Assembly: GCA_004144595.1 (NCBI GenBank)
Contig: SEEM01000001.1
Location: 1-64,000, forward strand
Source: Hyphomicrobiales bacterium
GTDB lineage: Bacteria > Pseudomonadota > Alphaproteobacteria > Rhizobiales > Beijerinckiaceae
Direction: 5' to 3'
DNA: 64,000 nucleotides
The notes beneath the pieces are model-generated. The model saw only the letters and a list, made by a program, of their open reading frames with translations, ran no database searches and had not been told where the DNA came from. The first letter of the stretch is position 1, and every line of letters starts with the position of its first letter. This document shows, piece by piece, positions 16,956 through 25,226 of this stretch. A program made the translations under genes and the position numbers.

Positions 16956-17390
16956 ATGGCAACTCCCTCCACCGACCAGGCTCTCGAACAGGCCCGCAAT
17001 GCGGCCGTGCTCGCCAGACAGGCAGCCGAGCTCGCCGAGCGCTATGCCGACCAGGCCGCGGCCGCGGCCAGCATCGCGACCGGCGGCGTCGACCCGACGG
17101 TCTACCGCCTCGCGATCTTCGTCCTCGCCGTCTTCGTCGGCTATTATGTCGTCTGGTCGGTGACGCCGGCGCTGCATACGCCGCTGATGTCGGTTACGAA
17201 CGCGATCTCCTCCGTCATTGTCGTCGGCGCCTTGCTGGCTGTCGGCGTCGAGACGCTGCCCACGCTCGGTGACGGGCCGATCTGGGCCAAGGTCTTCGGC
17301 TTCCTCGCGCTGATCCTCGCTTCGGTGAATATCTTCGGCGGCTTCCTCGTCACCGAGCGTATGCTCGCGATGTACAAGAAGAAGGGCTGA
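16956..17390 (+). CDS. pntAB: NAD(P) transhydrogenase subunit alpha part 2
   Basis: 144-aa membrane subunit. An Ala-rich amphipathic N-terminus ([20 protein letters not shown]) is followed by membrane segments at about 52-70 ([18 protein letters not shown]), 80-102 and 113-135, including [19 protein letters not shown], the conserved region of domain II. With PntB it forms the proton channel. The long N-terminal helix is somewhat extended relative to short PntAB versions but common in Rhizobiales. Confidence 0.93.
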   Translation: MATPSTDQALEQARNAAVLARQAAELAERYADQAAAAASIATGGVDPTVYRLAIFVLAVFVGYYVVWSVTPALHTPLMSVTNAISSVIVVGALLAVGVETLPTLGDGPIWAKVFGFLALILASVNIFGGFLVTERMLAMYKKKG

Positions 17391-17395
17391 TCGCC

Positions 17396-18802
17396 ATGGC
17401 CGCGAACCTCTCAGCCCTGCTCTACGTCGTCTCCGGCGTCCTCTTCATCATGGCCCTGCGGGGCCTGTCGCACCCGACCACGTCGCGGCAGGGCAACCGC
17501 TACGGCATGATCGGCATGGCGATCGCCATCGTCACGACCGTGGTGTTCTTCCCGCCGTCGGGCTTCTCCGGCTGGCTGCTGGTGATCCTCGGCATCGCCA
17601 TCGGCGGCGGCATCGGCGCCTTCATGGCCAAGCGCGTGCAGATGACTCAGATGCCGCAGCTCGTCGCCTTCTTCCACTCGCTGGTCGGCCTTGCCGCGGT
17701 GCTGGTGGCGGCGGCGGCGCTCTATGCGCCCGAGGCGTTCGGCATCGGCCATACCGGCTCGATCAAGGGCGCGAGCCTCTTCGAGATGGCGCTCGGCGTC
17801 GCCATCGGCGCGGTCACCTTCACCGGCTCGATCATCGCCTTCCTCAAGCTCGACGGGCGCATGAGCGGCAAGCCGATCATGCTGCCGCAGCGCCATGGCA
17901 TCAATATCGGGCTCGGCATCGCGCTCGTGGTGCTGCTCGCGGTCTTCATCAAGAGCGAAAGCCACACCGTCTTCTGGCTGATCGTCGCGGTCTCGCTGGT
18001 GCTCGGCGTGTTGCTGATCATCCCGATCGGCGGCGCCGACATGCCGGTCGTCGTCTCGATGCTGAACTCCTATTCCGGCTGGGCCGCCGCCGGCATCGGC
18101 TTCACGCTCGGCAACATGGCGCTGATCATCACCGGCGCGCTGGTCGGCTCGTCGGGCGCGATCCTGTCCTACATCATGTGCAAGGCGATGAACCGGAGCT
18201 TCATCTCGGTCATCCTCGGCGGTTTCGGCGGCGAGGATGCCGCCGCTGGTGCCGGCGGTGCGGTCGAGGCACGCCCGGTCAAGCAGGGCTCGCCGGACGA
18301 TGCCGCCTACATCATGAAGAACGCCGCCAAGGTCATCATCGTGCCAGGCTACGGCATGGCGGTGGCGCAGGCGCAGCACACGCTGCGCGAGATGGCCGAC
18401 CTGCTCAAGAAGGAAGGCGTCGAGGTCAAATACGCCATCCATCCGGTGGCGGGCCGCATGCCCGGTCATATGAACGTGCTGCTGGCCGAGGCCAACGTGC
18501 CCTATGACGAGGTCTTCGAGCTCGAGGATATCAACTCGGAATTCGGCCAGGCCGACGTCGCCTTCGTCATCGGCGCCAACGACGTCACGAACCCGGCTGC
18601 CAAGACCGACAAGACCTCGCCGATCTACGGCATGCCGATCCTCGATGTCGAGAAGGCCAAGACCGTGCTGTTCATCAAGCGCGGTATGGCGGCCGGCTAT
18701 GCCGGCGTCGAGAACGAGCTGTTCTTCCGGCCCAACACCATGATGCTGTTCGGTGACGCCAAGAAGGTCACCGACGAGATCGTCAAGGCGATGGCGCACT
18801 AG
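17396..18802 (+). CDS. pntB: NAD(P) transhydrogenase subunit beta
   Basis: 468-aa subunit with about nine membrane segments in the first 270 residues, including the proton-channel His in VAFFHSLVGLAA and NSYSGWAAAGIGF, and a C-terminal NADP(H)-binding domain III. The latter has VIIVPGYGMAVAQAQHTLRE, HPVAGRMPGHMNVLLAEA and VIGANDVTNPAA. Start is 5 bp after the pntAB stop. A GC-rich hairpin without a U-tract (18813-18836) follows the stop. Confidence 0.95.
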   Translation: MAANLSALLYVVSGVLFIMALRGLSHPTTSRQGNRYGMIGMAIAIVTTVVFFPPSGFSGWLLVILGIAIGGGIGAFMAKRVQMTQMPQLVAFFHSLVGLAAVLVAAAALYAPEAFGIGHTGSIKGASLFEMALGVAIGAVTFTGSIIAFLKLDGRMSGKPIMLPQRHGINIGLGIALVVLLAVFIKSESHTVFWLIVAVSLVLGVLLIIPIGGADMPVVVSMLNSYSGWAAAGIGFTLGNMALIITGALVGSSGAILSYIMCKAMNRSFISVILGGFGGEDAAAGAGGAVEARPVKQGSPDDAAYIMKNAAKVIIVPGYGMAVAQAQHTLREMADLLKKEGVEVKYAIHPVAGRMPGHMNVLLAEANVPYDEVFELEDINSEFGQADVAFVIGANDVTNPAAKTDKTSPIYGMPILDVEKAKTVLFIKRGMAAGYAGVENELFFRPNTMMLFGDAKKVTDEIVKAMAH

Positions 18803-18812
18803 CGGCGCTCAG

Positions 18813-18836
18813 CCGGGCGGCTTGCTGGCCGCCCGG
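18813..18836 (+). other. Hairpin after pntB
   Basis: CCGGGCGGC and GCCGCCCGG form a 9-bp perfect stem with a TTGCTG loop 10 bp past the pntB stop. No T-tract follows, so it may act as an mRNA end stabiliser or a Rho-dependent end. Confidence 0.5.
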
Positions 18837-18867
18837 GCCCGCGCTTGCCATGGGCGGATCGCCGGCC

Positions 18868-19131
18868 TCAGGCCGGCAGGATCAGGCAGCCGAAGCGCCA
18901 GCCGTTCGACCAGCGGACCTCGGCCCGCACCTCACCGCGATCGGGCAGTTCGACGCTGACGATCGAGCCGACGAGAACGGTCTCCTCGGCCTCGGCCATG
19001 AAGCCTGAATCCGAGATGTTGCCCAGCTTGGCGAAAAGCTCGCGCCCGGCATGGTCGACAACGGTGATGTCGGCCGTGCAGTCCCAGCGTGCCGGGCGGT
19101 CGACATGCTTGTGCTCCGTCGCTGCCATCAT
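18868..19131 (-). CDS. PilZ-domain protein
   Basis: 87-aa single-domain PilZ protein, convergent with pntB. The second c-di-GMP motif (D/N-x-S-x-x-G) is present as NISDSG, followed by FMAEAEE, VSVELPDRGEVRAEVRWSN and GWRFGCLIL, the beta-barrel. The first motif (RxxxR) is degenerate: only DRPARW is seen, so binding of c-di-GMP is uncertain. The ATG at 19131 is chosen over 19152 because GGGGG lies 9 nt upstream. The stop codon lies in the loop of a perfect 7-bp hairpin (18861-18877). Confidence 0.8.
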   Translation of the reverse strand: MMAATEHKHVDRPARWDCTADITVVDHAGRELFAKLGNISDSGFMAEAEETVLVGSIVSVELPDRGEVRAEVRWSNGWRFGCLILPA

Positions 19132-19285
19132 CGGTTCAACCCCCCTTGCCATTGTGCGGCCAAGATTGGCGCAAGAGCTTTCGGGCGGCTTAAAGCCGGT
19201 GGGAGAGTTGTCCGGACATGATGTTTCACGTCCGGAAAGTTGTTCGACCGGCGTTTCAGTGTGAACTCAGGGCGAAACGGCGGGC

Positions 19286-20149
19286 ATGTACCGGATTTTC
19301 AAGCTTCTCGTCCTGAGCTGCCTCCTCGCCTATCTCGGCGTGCTGGCGACGCTCTATGTCCGGCAGCGCGAGATGATGTATCCGCGGGATCCGGCGCGAG
19401 CCGAGATCGCCGGAGCCGCGTTGGCTGCCGCGGAGGAGGTGAGCGTCGCCACGGCCGATGGCGAAAGGCTCGTTGCCTGGGTGGTACCGCCGCGCGCAGG
19501 CAAGCCGGTCGTGCTGTATTTCCACGGCAATGCCGGCAATCTCGGGCGCGCCGGGCGGATCGAACGCTTTCGGGGCCTGACGCAGGACGGCACAGGGCTC
19601 TTCGCCATCAACTATCGCGGCTATGGCGGCTCGACGGGGATGCCGAGCGAGGAGGGGCTGCTGCAGGATGCGCGGGCGGCCTATGGCGCCGCCGCGGCGC
19701 GTTTCGGCGCCGGCAGGCTGGCCGGATACGGTGAGTCGCTCGGCACCGGCGTGGTGCTGAAGCTGGCCGCCGAGGTGCCGCTGCAGGCGGTGGTGCTGGA
19801 AGCGCCCTATCGCTCCACGTTGTCCGTGGCGCAGGGCCTCTATCCCTATCTGCCGCTCAGCCTGGTGATGAAGGACCAGTTCCGCTCCGACGCGGTCATC
19901 GGCCGGGTCCGGGCGCCGCTGCTGTTCCTGCACGGCGAACGCGACCAGGTGATCCCCTTCGCGCAGGGGCTGCAGCTCTATGAGCTTGCGAATGCACCCA
20001 AGCGCTTCCTGCGCTTTCCGGCAGGGCGGCATTCGGACCTGCCGCGCTACGGATCGATCGGTGAGATCAGGCGCTTCCTCTCAGATGCCGTCGCTGGCGG
20101 CATCACGGGAGCGGAGACCCGGACGATCGGGGAGGGCGCGCGTCCCTGA
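19286..20149 (+). CDS. Alpha/beta hydrolase, Bem46/ABHD13-like, membrane-anchored
   Basis: 287-aa serine hydrolase with an N-terminal membrane anchor (residues 5-25, FKLLVLSCLLAYLGVLATLY). Oxyanion region VLYFHGNAGNLGRAGR, nucleophile elbow GYGESLGTG, acid-bearing LLFLHGERDQVIPF and terminal His in GRHSDLPRYG. Order and spacing fit Bem46/ABHD13-type hydrolases, whose substrates are mostly unknown. Start at 19286 gives the anchor intact; Arg/Lys at positions 3 and 6 fit inside-positive topology, leaving the catalytic domain outside the cytoplasm. Confidence 0.85.
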   Translation: MYRIFKLLVLSCLLAYLGVLATLYVRQREMMYPRDPARAEIAGAALAAAEEVSVATADGERLVAWVVPPRAGKPVVLYFHGNAGNLGRAGRIERFRGLTQDGTGLFAINYRGYGGSTGMPSEEGLLQDARAAYGAAAARFGAGRLAGYGESLGTGVVLKLAAEVPLQAVVLEAPYRSTLSVAQGLYPYLPLSLVMKDQFRSDAVIGRVRAPLLFLHGERDQVIPFAQGLQLYELANAPKRFLRFPAGRHSDLPRYGSIGEIRRFLSDAVAGGITGAETRTIGEGARP

Positions 20150-20167
20150 CGGCGCGCCTGTCCTCGG

Positions 20168-21022
20168 TCAGCTCCGGAAGAAGCCGCCGCCACCGCCGCC
20201 GACGCGGGAGGAGCCTGCACGGGCCTGGGCATTGTTGCCGTCGATGGCGAGCGCGCGCTGGTAGGCTTCGGAGGCCTCCGCCTTCTTGCCGAGCTTCTCG
20301 AAGGCGAAGCCGCGGCCGGCCCAGGCATCGGGATTGCGATTATCGACATTGAGCGCGGCGGTGAAGTCTTCCTGCGCGGCGTCGTACTTGCCGAGGACGT
20401 TCAGGCTCTGGCCGCGGGCGATATAGGGCGGGGCCGTGTAGGGGTTGCGGTCGATCACCGAGTCGAAATCGGTGACGGCATGCTGGTGCTGGCCTTCCTT
20501 CTGATAGACGAGGCCGCGGGCATGGAAGGCTTCCGCCGATTCGGGATTGAGCCGGATCGCGGTGTTGAGATCGGCCAGCGCCTGCTGGCTGTTGCCCTGC
20601 TGGCGCAGCAGGTTGGCGCGCGCGATATAGGCCGGCGCGTAGTTCGGGCTGGCGGTGGTCGCGCGGTTGAAATCGGCGAGCGCCGAATCGGCGCGGCCGC
20701 TCTGCCGCAGGGCGAGGCCGCGATTCGTGTAGGCGGAGGCCAGGTTCGGATCGAGCTGCACCGCCTTGGTGAAATCTCCGATCGCATCCGAGAAGCGGCC
20801 GACGCGGGCATAGGCCGCGCCGCGGGTATTATAGGCGCCCGGATCGTTCGGATTGCGGGAGATGACGTCGCTCAGGGAGCCGATATTGACGCTGGCATCG
20901 GCGGTGTCGCGCGTGTCGAGCTCGGCGACGGCGGGCTGGGAGCCGAGATTGGAGACGGTGTCGCAACCCGTCAGGGCCAGCGCGATGCCGGCTGCTGCCA
21001 ACCAGTTAATGCTTCGGGTCAT
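20168..21022 (-). CDS. TPR-repeat lipoprotein
   Basis: 284-aa lipoprotein. The signal peptide MTRSINWLAAAGIALALTGC ends in a lipobox (LTGC). After a linker, at least six tetratricopeptide repeats follow (for example NPNDPGAYNTRGAAYARVGR, DPNLASAYTNRGLALRQSGR), then a Gly-rich tail. Similar to NlpI-type outer-membrane TPR lipoproteins that scaffold peptidoglycan hydrolases or proteases; the exact role is unknown. Start at ATG 21022 is favoured by GAGG 7 nt upstream; an ATG at 21034 adds four residues. Convergent with the hydrolase gene, 18 bp apart. Confidence 0.85.
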   Translation of the reverse strand: MTRSINWLAAAGIALALTGCDTVSNLGSQPAVAELDTRDTADASVNIGSLSDVISRNPNDPGAYNTRGAAYARVGRFSDAIGDFTKAVQLDPNLASAYTNRGLALRQSGRADSALADFNRATTASPNYAPAYIARANLLRQQGNSQQALADLNTAIRLNPESAEAFHARGLVYQKEGQHQHAVTDFDSVIDRNPYTAPPYIARGQSLNVLGKYDAAQEDFTAALNVDNRNPDAWAGRGFAFEKLGKKAEASEAYQRALAIDGNNAQARAGSSRVGGGGGGFFRS

Positions 21023-21157
21023 GCTCTGCCTCATCGGTTCCGTGCCTCGCCTGCCGCGATGCCCCCCGAACCCCGGAGATGGCCGGCTTTCAGATCGCCA
21101 TGCGTCCTATCGGACGCAAACCCGCGATCCAAGTCTTTGTTTCAGTATCGGATTTTT

Positions 21158-21182
21158 CCGAAAAGTGCATTCCACTTTTCGG
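21158..21182. repeat. Family C hairpin repeat copy
   Basis: CCGAAAAGTG and CACTTTTCGG form a perfect 10-bp stem with loop CATTC, flanked by TATCGGAT and TCCGATGC. Related copies lie at 31921, 32379, 36863 and 51277. It occupies most of the otherwise empty gap between rpsU and the TPR lipoprotein gene (21035-21360). Confidence 0.7.
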
Positions 21183-21283
21183 TCCGATGCCGGGCGCCGC
21201 AGCGTGATCGCGCTCCCAACCGACAGCGCCTCACGGGAGAAGACGCCCGAAACCCGCCAAAACTTGGTTAACGTCGTTCAAAT

Positions 21284-21313
21284 AAAAAAGCGCCCGGAGC
21301 GGACTCCAGGCGC
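21284..21313 (-). terminator. Rho-independent terminator of rpsU
   Basis: On the minus strand GCGCCTGGAG and CTCCGGGCGC pair over 10 bp (one G-T wobble) around a short loop and are followed by six T. It stands 48 bp after the rpsU stop. Confidence 0.85.
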
Positions 21314-21360
21314 GAAACGCGTTCGCCCGTCCCGGCGACCCTCGGGGCCGCCGAAGGATA

Positions 21361-21594
21361 TCAGGGGCGCTTGGGCTTCACCGGCGCCGGCAGCAGGCCT
21401 TCGCGCTGGAGCTTCTTGCGATGGAGCTTGCGGGCGCGGCGGACAGCCTCGGCCGATTCGCGTGCGCGCTTCTCGGAGGGCTTCTCGTAATGACCACGAA
21501 GCTTCATCTCACGGAAGATGCCCTCGCGCTGCATCTTCTTCTTGAGGGCGCGGAGCGCCTGATCGACATTGTTGTCGCGAACGAGAACCTGCAC
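21361..21594 (-). CDS. rpsU: 30S ribosomal protein S21
   Basis: 77-aa basic protein of the small subunit. [20 protein letters not shown] and [20 protein letters not shown] match the bS21 family; the C-terminal [14 protein letters not shown] is typical of the alphaproteobacterial form. It stands alone with its own terminator downstream. An AT-rich gap to purK (21595-21762) must hold its promoter. Confidence 0.96.
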   Translation of the reverse strand: MQVLVRDNNVDQALRALKKKMQREGIFREMKLRGHYEKPSEKRARESAEAVRRARKLHRKKLQREGLLPAPVKPKRP

Positions 21595-21762
21595 GTGAAA
21601 CGTCCGTCCTTAACGGGTTGATCCAACACTAGAAGCCTGCGGCAAGGCAATGCCCCCCGCGAAGATGGGTGCCGATAACAGAATTCATTTCCGCTGTCCA
21701 CGCCGCAATCCCTTGAAAATGCGGCCCTGCCTGCAGTTCCCGAATCGGCGCGGAAATGGTCG

Positions 21763-22869
21763 TCAGAGGGTCTCGTCCGTGACGCGGGTGACATGGCCCA
21801 TCTTGCGGCCCGGACGGGCGTCGCGCTTGCCGTAGAGATGCAGATGCGCGCCGGGCTCGGCGAGCAATTCGCGCCAGCGCAGCGCGCCCGCGCCGATCAG
21901 GTTCTCCATCTCGACGCGGCCGCGCCGTGTGGTGGCGCCGAGCGGGAAGCCGCAGACGGCGCGGACATGCTGGTGGAACTGAGAGGTCTGTGCGCCCTCG
22001 CTGGTCCAGTGCCCGGAATTATGAACGCGGGGGGCGATCTCGTTGACGACGACGCGCTCGGCCTGATCGCCCTCGGCCTCGAGCACGAACAGCTCCACGG
22101 CGAAGACGCCGACATAGCCGAGCGCCGCGCCGATGCGGCGTGCGGCGTCGATCGCCTGCAACGACGCATCTTCCGAGAGATTCGCCGGGATGCGGGTATA
22201 GGCGAGGATGTGGTCGCGGTGCTCGTTTTCGCAGACGTCGAAAGCGGCGAAGGAGCCGTCCAGCCCACGCGCCGCGATGACCGAGACCTCGCGCACGAAC
22301 GAGACGAAGCCTTCGAGGATCGCGGGGAAGCGGCCGATCGCAGCATGAGCCTCGGCGAGGTCGCTGCCCGGCGCGATCTTGACCTGGCCCTTGCCGTCAT
22401 AGCCGAAACGGCGGGTCTTCAGGACCGACGGACGGCCGAGTTCGGCAGCGGCCGCTTCCAGATCGGCCAGCGTGTCGACGGCCCGGAACGGCGCGACCGC
22501 GAGGCCGAGCTCGGAAACGAAGCGCTTTTCGCTCAGACGGTCCTGCGTCACCGCCAGCGCGCGAGCGCCGGGATGGAGCGGCACGCGTGCGCCCAGAAAG
22601 GCTGCGGTTGCGGCCGGGACGTTCTCGAATTCGTAGGTCACGACATCGACGGCATCGGCGAAGCGGGCAAGCGCTTCCTGGTCTTCGTATTCGGCGACGG
22701 TGTGGCGTGCGGCGACGTCGAAGGCCGGGCTGTCGGCATCGGGCGCGAAGACATGGCAGCGGATGCCGAGATCGGCGGCGGCGAGCGCCATCATCCGGGC
22801 GAGCTGGCCGCCGCCGAGGATGCCGAGCATGGCGCCGGGCGCGAGGCCGGTCGGAACGGGCGGGTTCAT
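21763..22869 (-). CDS. purK: 5-(carboxyamino)imidazole ribonucleotide synthase
   Basis: 368-aa ATP-grasp enzyme that carboxylates AIR to N5-CAIR in de novo purine synthesis. [20 protein letters not shown] is the N-terminal PurK signature; [48 protein letters not shown] and [19 protein letters not shown] are the ATP-grasp core and active site. Its start overlaps the purE stop by 4 nt (22866-22869), so PurE and PurK are made in step. Confidence 0.95.
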   Translation of the reverse strand: MNPPVPTGLAPGAMLGILGGGQLARMMALAAADLGIRCHVFAPDADSPAFDVAARHTVAEYEDQEALARFADAVDVVTYEFENVPAATAAFLGARVPLHPGARALAVTQDRLSEKRFVSELGLAVAPFRAVDTLADLEAAAAELGRPSVLKTRRFGYDGKGQVKIAPGSDLAEAHAAIGRFPAILEGFVSFVREVSVIAARGLDGSFAAFDVCENEHRDHILAYTRIPANLSEDASLQAIDAARRIGAALGYVGVFAVELFVLEAEGDQAERVVVNEIAPRVHNSGHWTSEGAQTSQFHQHVRAVCGFPLGATTRRGRVEMENLIGAGALRWRELLAEPGAHLHLYGKRDARPGRKMGHVTRVTDETL

Positions 22870-23366
22870 GCGTCGTCCCGGCTGGGGCGCTCGGCGATGC
22901 CGGCACTCTGGCGGGCGCGATAGGCGTCGAGCCGTTCGGCCAGACCTGCATCCGAAAGGGCCAGCACGGCAGCGGCGAGAAGGGCGGCGTTGACCGCGCC
23001 CGCGCGGCCGATAGCGAGCGTGCCGACGGGAATGCCGGCCGGCATCTGCACGATCGAGAGCAGGCTGTCCTGCCCCGACAGCGCCTTGGATTCGACGGGG
23101 ACGCCGAAGACCGGGAGAGGCGTCAGCGAGGCCGTCATGCCCGGCAGATGCGCCGCGCCGCCGGCGCCTGCGATGACAACCTTGAAGCCCTCGGCCCTGG
23201 CGCCCTTGGCGAAGTCGAAGAGCCGCTCCGGCGTGCGATGGGCCGAGACGATGCGGGCGTCATAAGGGATCGCGAGAGCGTCGAGCGCTTCGGCCGCATG
23301 ACGCATCGTCGCCCAGTCGGACTGGCTGCCCATGATGATGGCGACGGGGGGGCTGCTGGCTGCCAT
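22866..23366 (-). CDS. purE: N5-carboxyaminoimidazole ribonucleotide mutase
   Basis: 166-aa class I PurE that converts N5-CAIR to [47 protein letters not shown] and [20 protein letters not shown] include the active-site Ser, Asp, His and the GGAAHLPG loop. The C-terminus has a short extension [15 protein letters not shown]. First gene of the purE-purK pair. Confidence 0.95.
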   Translation of the reverse strand: MAASSPPVAIIMGSQSDWATMRHAAEALDALAIPYDARIVSAHRTPERLFDFAKGARAEGFKVVIAGAGGAAHLPGMTASLTPLPVFGVPVESKALSGQDSLLSIVQMPAGIPVGTLAIGRAGAVNAALLAAAVLALSDAGLAERLDAYRARQSAGIAERPSRDDA

Positions 23367-23466
23367 GGAATGCGCTCGGGCTCGGCTCCGGAAGCGCGCG
23401 ATCTAGACCGGTCGACGCCGTGGAAGCAAGGGCGAATCGGCTTGTCACGGCCGGAAAACCGCCATC

Positions 23467-23691
23467 TCAGGCGATGATGTCCGGCGTCAGCGCGTCTTCG
23501 ATCTGGGAGATGCGGTCTTTCAGATAGAGCTTGCGCTTCTTCAGACGCTGGACCTGGATCTGATTGATCGAGCCCACCCGCTCCAGCGCGTCGATGGCGC
23601 TGTCGAGATCGCGGTGCTCCTCGCGCAGCCGCGCCAGTTCCGAGGTGAAGGTCTCGACCTCTTCGGGGCTGAGCTCGAATCCCATGGGCAT
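23467..23691 (-). CDS. YdcH/DUF465 family small coiled-coil protein
   Basis: 74-aa helical-hairpin protein. FTSELARLREEHRDLDSAID, RVGSINQIQVQRLKKRKLYL and KDRISQIEDAL are the DUF465 pattern, in which the LKKRKLxLKDxIxxIE helix is most conserved. Function unknown; probably cytosolic. The start at 23691 is one of two close ATGs (the other at 23685, which has better spacing to GATGAG). A second DUF465 gene reads in the opposite direction 222 bp away. Confidence 0.85.
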   Translation of the reverse strand: MPMGFELSPEEVETFTSELARLREEHRDLDSAIDALERVGSINQIQVQRLKKRKLYLKDRISQIEDALTPDIIA

Positions 23692-23913
23692 CTCATCATC
23701 GCCTTGATCGGGGGCGACTATGCGCGTGCCGCCCCGCGTCCTGCAAGTGCAGGCGGGTCGGCGCAGACATAGAGAAGCCATCTATTCACGGCTTTCCGGA
23801 AACGGAGCGGTCACGATCACAGAATCTCATGAATGCCGTATGACGGCACGGGGAAGACGTGAAGCCGGCTCTATGCCAGATTGGGACGTCAACCGCTCAT
23901 CAGGAGGATCCAG

Positions 23914-24102
23914 ATGTCGTTGCAGACCCGTCTTGCGGAACTTGAGCGCAAGCATCGCCAGCTTGAAGACGCCATCGCCCAGGCTGTGGCAAGTCCGTCT
24001 TCGAGTGACCTCGGCCTCGCCGAGCTGAAGCGGAAAAAGTTGCAACTGAAGGATGAGATCGAACGCGTACGGATGACCATGCCGGAGCGAACCTTGCACT
24101 GA
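23914..24102 (+). CDS. Second YdcH/DUF465 family protein
   Basis: 62-aa helical hairpin: MSLQTRLAELERKHRQLEDA and LGLAELKRKKLQLKDEIERV. AGGAGG lies 6 nt before the ATG at 23914, which fixes the start. A strong terminator (24150-24174) ends the transcript. It is divergent from the other DUF465 gene. Confidence 0.85.
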   Translation: MSLQTRLAELERKHRQLEDAIAQAVASPSSSDLGLAELKRKKLQLKDEIERVRMTMPERTLH

Positions 24103-24149
24103 GCCCTGCAGGCTGGCACGGCCTGCAGACACGAGCGAAGATGCGGATG

Positions 24150-24174
24150 AACCGGCCCGAAAGGGCCGGTTTTT
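24150..24174 (+). terminator. Rho-independent terminator after the second DUF465 gene
   Basis: AACCGGCCC-GAAA-GGGCCGG followed by TTTTT: a 7-bp GC stem with a GAAA tetraloop and T-tract, 48 bp past the stop. Confidence 0.92.
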
Positions 24175-24283
24175 CGTTGGCGCGGGCCGAGGCGAGCGCC
24201 GTCGACGGATTGACACAAATCAGTGGGAACATCCGGCGCGATGACCGGTTGACGTTGGCGCGCACCGCGCGGGGGAGGCTATC

Positions 24284-24544
24284 ATGGGCATCATCTGGAC
24301 AATTATCATCGGCTTCGTCGCCGGCGTCATCGCCAAGTTCATTATGCCGGGTTCGAACGAGCCCGCCGGTTTCATCTTGACGACGATCCTCGGCATTATC
24401 GGCGCCTTCGTGGCGACCTATCTTGGCCAGTCGCTCGGCTGGTACGGGCCGGGCCAGGGCGCCGGGCTGATCGGCGCGGTCGTCGGTGCCGTTGTCGTGC
24501 TCGCCGTCTGGGGCATGATCAGCAGCCGCAACCGCGCGATCTGA
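24284..24544 (+). CDS. GlsB/YeaQ/YmgE family stress-response membrane protein
   Basis: 86-aa protein with three membrane segments: IIWTIIIGFVAGVIAKFIMP, PAGFILTTILGIIGAFVATY and LIGAVVGAVVVLAVWGMI. The Gly-rich pattern GFVAGxIAKxIMPG is the transglycosylase-associated (DUF-type) YeaQ family signature. Members are induced by general stress; the biochemical role is unknown. RBS GGGGAGG precedes the ATG. Confidence 0.9.
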   Translation: MGIIWTIIIGFVAGVIAKFIMPGSNEPAGFILTTILGIIGAFVATYLGQSLGWYGPGQGAGLIGAVVGAVVVLAVWGMISSRNRAI

Positions 24545-24618
24545 TCGTCCGCCTTACATCGGCCTGAAACCGCGCTGCGATTTGAGGCCGATGTTTTCTC
24601 CCACATGGAGTAATTGCC

Positions 24619-25116
24619 GTGAGTGACGACAACAGCAGCGGTTTCCCGTCCCTGACCGCCCTTCTGGGCCTCCTCGCGGTCGCCGGATACCAGAATCGCG
24701 ACAAGATTTCCGAGTGGCTCGGTGGGCGTGGGGAGCCGGAACAGGTGCCGCAGCAGCAGCCTGGCCAGGCGGGCGCCGCGCCGCAGACGGATGGCGGCGG
24801 GCTTCTTGGGAGCCTCGGCGGGTTGCTCGGGGCCGGCGGCGTCGGTGGCATGTTGAATGGCGGGCTCGGCGAGCTTGCCGACCGCTTCAGGCAGGCGGGA
24901 CATGGGGAGAAGGTCGATTCCTGGGTGCAGCAGGGACCGAACCAGAATGTCGCGCCGAACGATCTCGAACAGGCGCTCGGCCCGCAGGTGATCGACGCGA
25001 TCGCGACCAAAACCGGTCTGTCGCGGGACGAACTGCTCGACCGGCTGTCGCAGGTTCTGCCCGAGGCCGTCGACCGCTTCACGCCGAGCGGACGGCTCGA
25101 TCGCGCCGGGGCTTGA
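24619..25116 (+). CDS. YidB family protein (DUF937)
   Basis: 165-aa protein. A short hydrophobic start (FPSLTALLGLLAVAGYQ) leads to a Gln/Gly-rich linker with GGGLLGSLGGLLGAGGVGG, then the DUF937 domain: GLGELADRFRQAGHGEKVDS, WVQQGPNQNVAPNDLEQALG and TGLSRDELLDRLSQVLPEAV. YidB-type proteins are of unknown function. GTG start at 24619 has ATGGAG 8 nt upstream. Confidence 0.88.
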   Translation: MSDDNSSGFPSLTALLGLLAVAGYQNRDKISEWLGGRGEPEQVPQQQPGQAGAAPQTDGGGLLGSLGGLLGAGGVGGMLNGGLGELADRFRQAGHGEKVDSWVQQGPNQNVAPNDLEQALGPQVIDAIATKTGLSRDELLDRLSQVLPEAVDRFTPSGRLDRAGA

Positions 25117-25125
25117 AGCGCTCCC

Positions 25126-25218
25126 GTCATTCTCGGGTGAAGCGCAAGCTTCAACCCGAGAATCTCAGGACCGGAACACACTGGTTTCCGAGATGCTCGG
25201 CTCAAGTCAGAGCATGAC
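25126..25218. repeat. Intergenic palindromic repeat, family A copy
   Basis: Starts GTCATTCTCGGG, ends AGAGCATGAC, with internal TCGGGTGAAGC/GCTTCAACCCGA hairpin (25133-25160). Lies between convergent genes yidB and the CoA ligase. The right end is worn (GTCAGAGC for GCCCGAGC). Confidence 0.75.
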
Positions 25219-25226
25219 GCGCGGGT

